A stretch of 64,000 nt of DNA from contig OZ038529.1 in the NCBI GenBank assembly GCA_964036665.1, positions 20,098,060 through 20,162,059 of the forward strand, given 5' to 3'. This document shows, piece by piece, positions 47,420 to 59,400 of this stretch. The stretch comes from Gordius sp. MW1 (taxonomy: Eukaryota > Nematomorpha > Gordioida > Gordea > Gordiidae). Numbering within the stretch: position 1 is the first letter of the stretch; each line of letters starts with the position of its first letter. Both the position numbers and the translations under genes were made by a program. The notes under the pieces were generated by a model. It worked only from the letters and a program-made list of their open reading frames with translations. It was not told the DNA's origin and did not search any database.

Positions 47420-50400
47420 CTTACAATGTTTGAGACCATCTTCGAAAGACAATAAATTCAAGACCAGCTCGAGGCTATTAGTTTGACTAAGATCGCCCGA
47501 TTCCTCGTCACTTTCGCTATCTCGGTGTGAACCATTGCGATGGCAGCATTCCCTCTTGCTACACAAAACGTTAATCAGCTGTTGTACACGTTGAATCACG
47601 GTCGGTTTTTGCGCCAAATATCCATCTTTTAAGCCGTCCACAAATGTAAAAACCAATTCGGGCCCTTGTTCATTAGCTGTTGCTTCGCCGCCTGAAACAC
47701 ATAAATAAGGGCTTGTCTTAATATCGGATTTTGCTGGGCAGCAAAAATCGTCGTATGGGTTATAACATAGCCGTGTCTTTCGATCTCACAGCAGATTTAC
47801 ATATCAAACGCATAACATAACAGCGATTTTGTAAGATGCAAAATTTTTCCTAAGCTCAAATGTTTTTTTTAAAATAATTTAGGTATCAGCAATGTTTAGA
47901 TCTAATCTCAAGAGTTGAAATTAACAAAAAAAACGTTTTAAACTACCAAAAAACAAACTATTATAATCATAATAAAATTTGACCAATGAAATTGAATCGG
48001 ATATTTAGACAAAGATAAATTAGCGCGATTTGAATCTGAATCGATATTAAGACAAGCCCTTATTACAAATTATGTTCGCAGTGACAAAAAGTAAGTTTTA
48101 TAACTATTTAAATGTTTTCCGGTATCTGTAAAAATTACGTTGTACTTTAAAAAAATGATCGTTTTAATTTATTTTTAATATCACTTAAATTGAAATGATG
48201 AGTTATCATTTATTGGAATGATGAGTCGGTCTTATTTAAGAGGCGACCTTTTAAAAAATAGCTGCATCTTTTGTGTCATATTGGAAAAAATTTAATGATT
48301 AAAAAAATGGTCTACTAAGTTATACCATGGAAAAATAACTCGTGATTTTATAGATAAAACAATCGACACCGGGAATTAGAAATGTTTTTTAATGAACCTA
48401 TTACAAATATTTACTCTGACCTTTGTTGTTACATTTACAAAGCCCGTTTTATTGTATTCGATCGCTATACTGTAGGTTTGCATGTGTGTATGTCGTGTGT
48501 ATTAAAAGCATTTCATTCCAGGGTATATTGTTTGGTAAGGTGAAAGGCGGGATAATGTGTATTAATTTAATGATGATTAAGACTTTAATTTTAATTAATT
48601 GTGCAAAATATTAATTATTTAAATATTAAATTAAAATTATGGACAAATTTAATCCAAATTGTATTTTAAACCCTGACTTTTTACAGAGGGTTTAAATTAA
48701 TGCCCATTATAAATTGTGTGTACCCAAGCATCACATTATAATTATTAATTTATACAATTGATGTTTAACATCATGGTTTTTTTGAAAGCCTTATTTGAAA
48801 TGAATATATTATTTCACATAGTATTTTAATAAAATAGTGATTTTGTTGATATTAAACATAACATATTACATTTTTACCTGACTGCTATGAAAAAATGTTT
48901 TTTCAAGGTAAATAGAAATTTAACTGATTACATGACAGCTTGTTCAATTTTTTAGGCATTAGGCATCCTGAGTGATTTGTGATTTTACCCCTTATAATAT
49001 TATATAAGTGTTTTATATCAATTTTAATAATTATTAAAGTTATTTTTAATTAAAATTGGAATAAAATGTGGTAAATCTAAAATAAACCTCAAAGCAATTG
49101 TGTTATTATAAAGATAATATTAATTCTTTATCAAAAATTTTATTTAAAAATAAGTTTAAAATTTGATTTATTAATAAACAGAAAGACCCCTTCTAAATTA
49201 AAATTAATCAAATTTTGACATGTTCACCTGTTTTTAAATATCCTTTAAATGATAAAAAAATATTAAACTTTGATGTTCACTTATTAAACTACGTACATAA
49301 AGAACAAAACCAATCTAACTCATGGCGTAAAAATATACTAATAGTAATACATGTTTAAAGCCAATGTGAAAAAAATATACAATTTCAATCCTATAATATA
49401 AATAAATCTTTAATATTTACCCAATTCAGAAGTAACTTGATTAAACTCTTTGCAAAATTTTTGAATAAGACTTTGTGCTTCTTCATTTAACCTGCATTTG
49501 AAGTTATTTTTGCTAAAGATAGGTTCCATCCAAAACAACATTTGTGAAAGATCTTTAATAATCTCTGCACATTTATTGAAGCTGTTAACTAATTCACTAG
49601 CTTTGTTATTTTCTATCTAAAAAATTATTGTGTATAAGTAGATTAAGCTTAATGAGTCAAACCTTAAAAATTTTAGTCAATGGCATAGAAAAATACATAT
49701 CACAAGTTGATGGTATTTTTAAATCACATGCACTCAAAGAAGAGTATATTTGTTTCAAAATGTGCTGCACATAGAAAGAATCAGGCGATAATGACAATAA
49801 AACAATATAGTTTAAATTTGTGGGTTCTTTAAGCAGTGGATCATTTGCATGAGATATAATCCTACAATATAAATATATTTGACAAAGCAAATATACCATT
49901 TTGCAGTAGACTGAAAGTCCATAGTTCCATTACTAGCAATTGCTTTCAAGCTAATTATGGTTAAAGAACAAATTAAAAATATTTACGCTAATTCTTCCTT
50001 AAAGCCCATCGATATTAACTGATCAAAGACCGTCATAAGGTTAAAATAAGAAAATTAATTTAATTAACATAATATAATATAATTAACAATTTAAATTTGG
50101 TACATTTGTATTTTCCGGTTCCCTATCAACTCGCCGAAAACCATCTTGCCGAATTCACCCTGAGACATTAACGACTTTCTCCTCATTATTATAAAGAAAA
50201 GAAGGCCCTAAATTGAGTACTTTTTATAATGATTATCAATTTTATTATCAAAAATACCTAAATTATAACTTTAATCCGAAAGACAATGATTAATATACTT
50301 TTTTGTTGTGGGACATTTTTTAACATTGGGACATTCAATTCGGCAAGATGGCTTTCGGCAAGTTGACGGGCCACCATATTTTCCATTACGCATGCTACAT

Positions 50401-53400
50401 GTCCTAAATTGTAATTTACACCGCATCTACTCATGCTGGTTATTTTAGTGTTCAAAATGATCAGTATTAAATTTGCAGTTTTTAGTCGCCCTACTGAAGA
50501 ATAGATTTAAGTAGCGCAAAATTCACTTATATGGCGCATAGCATGATATAAAATTTGTGAGTCAGGAAATATTTTTTCTATTAAATCTCTTAAGCTCTAA
50601 AGCCATAATGCTTTACTTAAATAACAAAGCCTATTAATACTTCGTTGGTTATCTTGATTTGCCTTAGAACAAAAATTTGGTAAAGACTTGATTATATACT
50701 GAACAATTTTTGTTTAAGTAACATACGTTAATTTTGGCTATAGAATTGATATTGGGGAGTCTGTCTTTCGGGGAGTGCGCCCCGAACTTCCCCATTGCGT
50801 CATAGGCATCATAACCTACGGAAAATAACTAAAGTCGCTGTCGAATTATTAATTTAGTAGAAATTAGTAGAACATTTTGATGACAATTTAAGAGGCATTA
50901 GTGCTAAGCACTTTAAGTAAATGAAAATCCTAAACATATTAGTCAAGGTTACTTTATTTATATGCCTAATTGCACTGACCTCTTTTTTATATTCCAGATA
51001 TATATAAGTATTTGGATAGGAATTTGTAAGGAGATCGGAAAACATCAGGATGTAGTATCATAATTGATGATACAGATGACGGACAAATTAAACGGTCGTT
51101 CTATCATAGTCTAATTTGGTATTAAAAAAATTATGACTATTTTGTAGTATTTAAGATAAATCCGCCCATAGGTATTCGACGGCAGGTATGTGAAGGCATT
51201 TTTAAAGAGCGGCAACTACCTAAAACATTGCGATCCTAAATTGTATAGAAAGAGAGGTTTCAGCTAATTGCCTATTATTTTTGAATGAGTTGTTTAAACT
51301 TAATGTTTGTGGCAATGTCATTTCATTAATTTCAAAGAATAACCCATTGCAAGTGCTTCTTGACGCATCTTCTCACAGTTTAGAGGGCATTAGTATTCAA
51401 AATCGGAATACTGCAGACTTATATATTTTTTATCCCCGGACAGTTATTATTTAATGGAACGGGTGCATGATAGATAGTCCCAACATTTTTTCAAATAAAA
51501 CTATAGCATAAACGATAAAATAACTTAAAGGAATACATAATATATGTTGATTTATAAAGAATTTTAGTAGCCTAAAAATTTTTTACGATTTTGTGAAGTT
51601 GTATTAATTTTTTTCAATTCTCGTATGAAATTATAAAGCAAAATTATTTTTTGGGGTTTATGTGTTTATTTGAAAGATAGTATTACAAAATGTAGTTAAG
51701 GTTAACATAGAGCGATAGAAGAAGAAATATAATTAATGGACATGGACGCCATTATAAAGATAATATTTACAATAGGAGAATAAATAAAGGAAAAAGAAAG
51801 TAAATATGTTTAATTGACATGACGAAATTAGAAAGATAATATTTACAAAAGAACAGTTATAAAGGAATTTAATTATGAATGACATGAAAGCCAGCCTTGT
51901 GGCGATAGTGTAAGCGCGTTGTAAGTGGTACTGTCAACTCATACCATGCTGGATGATTTGCGTGCATCTTCAGCAATGATTTTTGATAATACATAAAATC
52001 TTGTAAACTCAGATCCTTTATATAAAATTAAATTAGTATGTTATAAATAAATAAAAATTAAAACCTAAAAATCAATGAAGTATATTTAATATTTTTATGT
52101 TAAAAAGAATTACCTTGCCAATGCCAGCTAATAGAAATGCGGCTTTTACAGCAGTTGTGTTCAATGCCGTAATGATATTTTAATAGCCATACTTATCACA
52201 TTTTTTCTCATGCTAATCCAAATAATAAATTATTTCATAATTTTGATTTTGAACTTACTTTCGCGACTTGAATCCAGAATGTTAAAGCCTTTTGGATTGC
52301 ATCTTTTGCATTTAGGTGAATTATTGTGTCAATAATCCATTATATGGACTAATTGTCGATATATGAATAAATAATTAGCCTTTTGTAAGAAAGTGATAAA
52401 AAGAATAAGAAAAGTATCTCTTTAAATTAATTATTAATGTTGAAAAGGTAAAAGAATTAAGTTTTAACAATTATCATGTTATTGGATACTTTACTTACCT
52501 AAACTTTAATTTATGTTTTATGAATTTATTTCAATAATAATTAATCCCAAGTAACCGCGCGAATTAGTGAAGCGAAATTATTTATATCTAAAAATGAAAA
52601 AAGCAAAAACTATATCTGTTCTATACGAACAAAGACAATAATTAACCAATAATAACACGCGTATGGATATTTACATGTATATCTACGCGTCTGTATATAG
52701 ATCCGAGTTAAAATGCGTAAGAGCAATGGGGAGGGGGAGAGGGACTACGCGTATACAGACTTTAATAAATATGCAAACTAAGATGAGGGGGGGGGGGGGG
52801 GGGTTTTGTGTGAGTGTGCCATGATACAACATTCTCCACAAAGAGCATACATTTCCCGTACTCTCTTGCAAGCGCAGCTGTGCTTTCTACTCATAATTTA
52901 GTCAGCGACTACAACACCATACCCTTCACGATAACCTCCACCGACCTGATCGTTAACTTCTAAGCCCTGTCGTCGAATTTGAGTTGTTGACCTCGATTTG
53001 TATTGAACGTTACCAGGATCGTTTTGTTCGGTTTTTGATTGGTTTTCTCGATTGGATTTCATCGTTGACCATAAAAATTGAAACGCAGTTGACCATAAAC
53101 TTGAAACGCACCATACCCTTCAAGCTTGCTAGGGGAAGAGGGTTTTGTCAATGTATCCGAGCGTTGTTGGGTTCGGGATAGGATACTTCACCCCAATTGT
53201 TTCTTTGATTTTCCCCCATACTAGCAAGACAGAAACATCTTCGTCACTCTAAGTCGTCCAGGCCGCTCCTCTATAAGAGCCGCTAGCCTCTCGACCAAAG
53301 CGTACGATATCTCGGGTAAATTATAGGTGACGTCGCTATACCACATATCAGCTATCGGCGCCGACATAGGCACCAGCGACATCACTAAGTGTAAAAAAAC

Positions 53401-56400
53401 TGTCATCAGGCGTATCTCGCATAAATGCAACTCCGCCTACCATAATCACCTGGGAGCTATGAACTCCATAACGGTAACCTTGGACCTGACAACGATGGTA
53501 TTAACTTCCCTTCGTACATGCGAGGTAATTAACTCCAACAAATTAATCAATCATGCGCACGGGCAATTTGCCCACCCAGAAAACTCGACCTCATCAAACC
53601 TAATATAAAGGTGATAGGGCATAAAGCCAAAAAAACAGGTCATAACAGGCAATAAGCCTCCGAATTAATTAAACACGTCCGTAGACGTCGCACCCGTAGG
53701 CGCCACACCCGAAAGTGTACCGACGATTAACGTCGAAAAACTAATTAATTCGCTTCTGGCTATACGTGCGCTCATGCATATCCGAAACCTCGTTCTACAC
53801 GTTAAATACCACCGCGTCATCTTGTCCACCAGCAGGTACCGACAGAATTTTCCAGAACTGCAATAGCGTTCTACAGCACCGGAATTACATACTCTCGGCG
53901 CTCTATTTCGCACTGTCAGATACCAGCTGATCAATTAAGGACAATGACGGATAGCGATTGACGGTCACATGCGCGTCAATCATATTTAAAAAATATTAAA
54001 TAAATTCCATGCGAAAAAAGCAAAAGCGAAAAATTTGAAGGAATAAAACATGCATTATAAAAAATGATTACCTTCGCGCGATTATATTGGGACTTAAGTA
54101 CTAATTATAAAATTTCAAACTACCAAACTCATTTCATTAAATCACATATTACCCTAAAATTTACGTTTAAATTTAAATTTCAAAATACCAAACTCATTAA
54201 CAATTATCATCTTTCTTATAAAAGTTTTAAGACATAATTTATTTACTTATTTTAGTATCAAACATAAGATTAAAATTAAGTATCGGTTTTCCGCTATCAC
54301 CATTGTAAGATAGTGATAAAAGCATAAGAAAAGTATCTCTTTAAATTAATTATTAATGTTAGAAAAGGTAAAAGAATTAAGTTTTAACAATTATCATGAT
54401 TAAGATTTAAGTTATCATGTTATTGGATATTTTACTTACCTTAACTTTAATTTATGTTTTATGAATTTATTTCAATAATAATTAATCCCAAGTAACCGCG
54501 CGCATTAGTGAAGCGAAATTATTTATATCTAAAATGAAAAAAGCAAAAAACTACATCTGTTCTATACGAACAAAGACAATAATTAACCAATAATAACACG
54601 CGTATGGATATTTACATGTATATCTACGCGTCTGTATATAGATCCGAGTTAAAATGCGTAAGAGCAATGGGGAGGGGGAGAGGGACTACGCGTATACAGA
54701 CTTTAATAAATATGCAAACTAAGATGAGGGGGGGGGGGGGGGGTTTTGTGTGAGTGTGCCATGATACAACATTCTCCACAAAGAGCATACATTTCCCGTA
54801 CTCTCTTGCAAGCGCAGCTGTGCTTTCTACTCATAATTTAGTCAGCGACTACAACACCTTTCTAAACGAGTTGAAAAGAATATTTACTTTTTGCGCCCTT
54901 GTCCAATAGTTTTTCGGCAGATCTTTGGTACGAAAATCGTTTAAGATAACACACGATTTAGAACATTGATAATCTTTAAAAGCCCAAAATTTCTATTAAG
55001 AAAATATAACAAATCACATTTAAGTTGTACGATATAAAAGCTTACTGCAAATTCTTTTGGATTCGTGTTTTTTATGTCGAACACATCTAAGCCTTCCTAA
55101 AAGTTTTAGAACATACGTTAGTATTGCTAAAAAATTTAAAATTTTGTGTCACATATTAGAAGATATTTTTTGCATGAATTAATAAATACTTACCAAATTT
55201 TCCATGATCGCAAACAAATTTTCAATAGGATATGTAACTTCATCTTCCACCTTTATTTAAAAAAAGTGGCACTAAATATATGCAACGTAGGGGAGACCGG
55301 GGCTATCTCGATCATAAAATTTCAAAGAGGCCTAGACAAAAATTGTCAACCGATTTTCATAAACTTTTATTAGAAAAATGTTCTTGTCCACAGTGATTAT
55401 CAAAGGGGAAAAAAATTATAGCAACACAGTTGATTGATTTTTCGTAATAAAGATTCAAAAAAAAGACAACTCGTATAAATTCTAAAAATGACCGGGGTTA
55501 AGGCGTCCTTCAAAAGGGGCTATCGCGTCCTCTCTTATATTAAGTCCTAAAACTATAAAATATTTATTTGCATATGCTCAAATTGCCAAAATATTAAATA
55601 TATATAGTCTTTTGCAACTTATAAAATTTAAAATTATTATTTAAATGTGTTTTATCTATGATTTATATGTTAAAATTATGATATAGACCAAGTGCATGGA
55701 ATAAATTGCAAAAACATAAGTTTCAGCCTTTATAAAGTTTCAAATAAGAATTTTATTATAGGATAATTGTGTATTTTATGTTAAAATTAATAACTTAAGT
55801 GAATTTGCTTAAATTTTAAAAACACTAAAAAGTTTATAACTGATATGGAATCATGGAATCGAATTAAGAATGCTTTATTCAAATTTGTAACACGAATCAA
55901 AATACAACATATGATATCAACATAAAAACATGTCCACACGGAATATAGAAAATAAACGATGTTAATAATACCAATATTATAAAACATAACATAAGTACAA
56001 ACATAACATTTCCCCTCGCCGTCTATTAGAACTAAATTTCTTCTATCAATCGTCTCGTTTCCTATTCCTGGTTGATTTCCTTTGACTGATCTGCCATTCT
56101 GGATCTTCCACGTTAGAGGTCGGAGTTGATGTGCTGTCGTCCGAACTATCTTCAGTGTCCTCGGGCCTGTGTATATCCATGGCACTCGAACGATCTCTCA
56201 ACTGGTGGCTATGTTTCCCCATGTTTTTACTTAGTGTTTCCACTAAATATGAACATGGGCCGTTGCGTTTTATTATCTTCCCCGTTCTCCAACCTTTATT
56301 AACTTCATTTTTCATCCATACTAATTGGCCAGGAATGAATTCTCTATTCTCCGTCTGCGCATCATGTCTCGTTTCCTGTTCATCGATTTTTTGTTCCATA

Positions 56401-59400
56401 AATTTGTTTTGAGTTGGACGTACCCAGTCCAACGAAGTTTTGAGATTTCGTCCAATTAACGCTTTTGACGGTGATCCTCCTGTAGAAGAGTGTTCGCTGA
56501 TGCGGTAGCTGATGAGAACATCAATCATCAATCTTCCGGATCCGAGCTGTAATCGCGTGCAGCTGCATACCGTTATTTCAAAGTCCTAATGGCTCTTTCG
56601 GCGAGGCCATTGGTTTTGGGGTGATATGGTGTTGCGTAAATGTGTTTGATCTGGTATTTATCGCAAAAACCCTTCATTTCCCAGCTTCGAAACTGCGGCC
56701 CGTTGTCTGTCACTATTTGCTTAGGAACTCCCCACCTAGCAAACCAATCTCGCAGTTTCTTCAACGTAACTTCAATTGTCGAACTTCGCAGTAACGCGGA
56801 TTCGATCCATTTGGAATAAGAATCTATCGCCACCAGCCAATAATAACCATCCACTGGCCCCGCATAATCTATGTGTATCCTTTCCCACGAATGTTCTGTT
56901 ACGTTCCAAGAATAAAGGGGAACTTCAGGTCGATTACATCTATTCTTCTGACACCCAACACATGTCCGAACGTGTGTTTTGATTATCCAAGTGTGGTCAA
57001 TACACGTATAACCTGGCGATGGATTTCATGGAGTTAATCCCCGGATGACCCCTATGAATAATAGTCAAAACTTGTTGCCTAAGCCGCGATGGGACAACTA
57101 TCAATCCGTTAATGTAAATGACTCCCTTGTCTTGTTCCATTTCATTCTTTCTATCGAAAAATACCTGCAATTCCTTGCTAACCGCATTTTTGTCGGTTGG
57201 CCAACCTTTGTCTATAAATCTTTTTAATATTCTTAAATTCGAATCATTATGTGACTCCCTAATTAACACTTCTTCCGTCAGGTGCAAATCTTGCAAATTA
57301 AGAAGACGGATATGATAAGTTAAATTACTTTTATAAAAATTGACTTTATCCGCATCAGACGCTGGTACCGGTAAGCGTGATAATGCATCAGCACATACAT
57401 TCTCCTTGCCGGGAATGTATTCAATAGTATAGTCATAAGCAGACATCTTCCATGTTGCTTATCTTCGGTAAATCTCGTGTGGCTCCATATATCTTTTCCA
57501 GAGGTTTATGATCGGTCCTTAGAATAAATCTACGACCTAGTAAGTATGTATGAAATTTTTCCATACCAAAGACTAAGGCTTTTGCTTCTCTGTCAATTGG
57601 TGAATATTGTTTCTCTCCATCAATTAGCGTTCTTGACGCATATGCGATTGGTCTTTTATTATTTTTAATTAAATGATAGAGTACAGCTCCAAACCCCATT
57701 TCTGAAGCATCGCATTCAAGAATTAATGGAAGTTCATTCGAGGAGGATACTAAGGTCGATTGGTCTGATAACAAAGCTTTGACCTTTTGAAAACTGACTC
57801 TTCCGTTTGAGACCACACCCATTTGGCTTTGAAGCTCGTCAATTTGTGTAATGGTGCCATTATATCATGTAAATGTGGAATAAATTTTTCGTGGTAGTTG
57901 ATTAAGCCTAAAAAAGATCGTAATTCTTTAATATTCTTTGGAGAGGGGCTATTTTTAATAGCTCGCACTTTATCCGTAGACGGATGAATACCGTTAAAAT
58001 CAAAAGTATGCCCAAGGAAGGTTATAGATTCTTTTAAAAATTCGACCTTAGAAAATTGCGCCTTCATACCCACCGATTGTGATTTATTCACCTTTTTTAC
58101 ATTATATACATGATCCTGGTAGTTTTTGCCCGTGATAATGATATCGTCTAAATAAATTCCCGTTTGATTGCAATCACTCAATATACTTTCCATGTATCTA
58201 TGAAAAATCAAAGGCGCACAAGATAACCCAAATGGCATCCGTTTGTATCTAAAAAAACCGATGTGTGTTGAAATAGTTAGTAATTCCTGACATTCTTCAG
58301 CTATAGGTAGCTGCAAATATGCATCTCGCATGTCGATTTTGGTATACAAGTATCCATCTTGAATTTTTGCTGCGATATCGTCAAAAGTTGGAATGATATA
58401 ATAATCGTTATGAATGAGGATTTAAAGTTAGTTTGAAATCCGCGCAAATTCTTATTTCACCATTTTTCTTCCTTACATTTACTATAGGAGCGCTCCATGT
58501 AATTTTGCTAACCCCAGGATCTACTTTTTCTATAATACCTGCATGCATTAACCTGCTAAGTTCCAGCTCGACCGGCTTGCGTAAAGGAAAGGGAACCCTT
58601 CTTGCCGGAATCGCAATTGGTTTTGCATCATCTAGTAATATGATTTTTACGGAAAATCCCTTTACTTGAGTCGGAGTATCGTTAAACACCATGGAAATTC
58701 GTTGTCAAGGTTAATTAAGGCTCTGTTTAGCGGATTTTTCGCCGATTTTATGTATTTTAACTTCCCTCGGTATTTGTAATCCGAATTTTACTATCCACGG
58801 CAACCCAAATAATGGTACATCCTCCGATTTTGCAACAACAGCCGATAGATAATGTGAAATGTTTCCCATTTCGACTATTATATGTGTTTACCCAATATTT
58901 CTACTGGTTGATTACCATAAGCCTCAGGAATCGCACAACCTAATAGCTTCGGTTTTCCTAACATTTGCCATACTCTAGCATTAATTACTGAGGTTTGGGC
59001 CCCAGTATCATAATCCATTAGAACGGAATGTCCATTCAACTTAACCGTAATTGTGGCTCGCTTAGCCCATTGTCCAAGATGTTTTATAGAATCAGCAGAT
59101 TCATAATCGAGGACTCGATTTAGGGTGCTACGGCAGCATACAGCGTAGTGCCCTTTCTTGTTGCACTTGTGGCACACAGCATTGAATGCTGGGCAACGAT
59201 TTCTTGGATGCTCTTTTTGGCATCTATAGCAATTTGAGGGCTTACCGTATACTTTCTTTGTATGATCGGGCTGTCGAGTATGCGTGGGGGGTTGATTTTT
59301 TTATTTTATGGATCATTTCGTCTCTTCCTTCGGGTGTTTCCATTTCCATCATTTTATAGATCATCTCATCTTTTCCTTCCTGTGTTTCCATCTCCGCCCT

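Larger units (their letters stand above)
52384..54856 (-). mobile_element. Non-autonomous LTR retrotransposon, 2.47 kb, TSD CCTTT
   Basis: Two direct repeats of 533 and 553 bp start TGTAAGA and end ACAACA, flank 1387 bp, and are bordered by the exact 5-bp duplication CCTTT (52379-52383 and 54857-54861). On the minus strand, TGGTGATAGCGG one base after the LTR could be a primer-binding site, so minus is the likely sense. The interior has only short frames (e.g. 53665-53934, 53221-53430) without Gag, protease, RT or integrase motifs. It lies in an intron, 31 bp beyond the donor of exon 54888-54992 and about 95 bp before exon 52259-52288. Confidence 0.88.

Noticed and set aside
50998-51033. Plus-strand mini-exon with strong acceptor and donor
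   Set aside because: Only about 34 bases, no neighbouring plus-strand exons, and it lies in an intron of a minus-strand gene.
51869-52015. Terminal exon reading through to a stop after ...GFHVIHN
   Set aside because: The GT donor at 51944 joins in phase to the exon at 49663-49861 and rebuilds a Trp codon, which is the better model.
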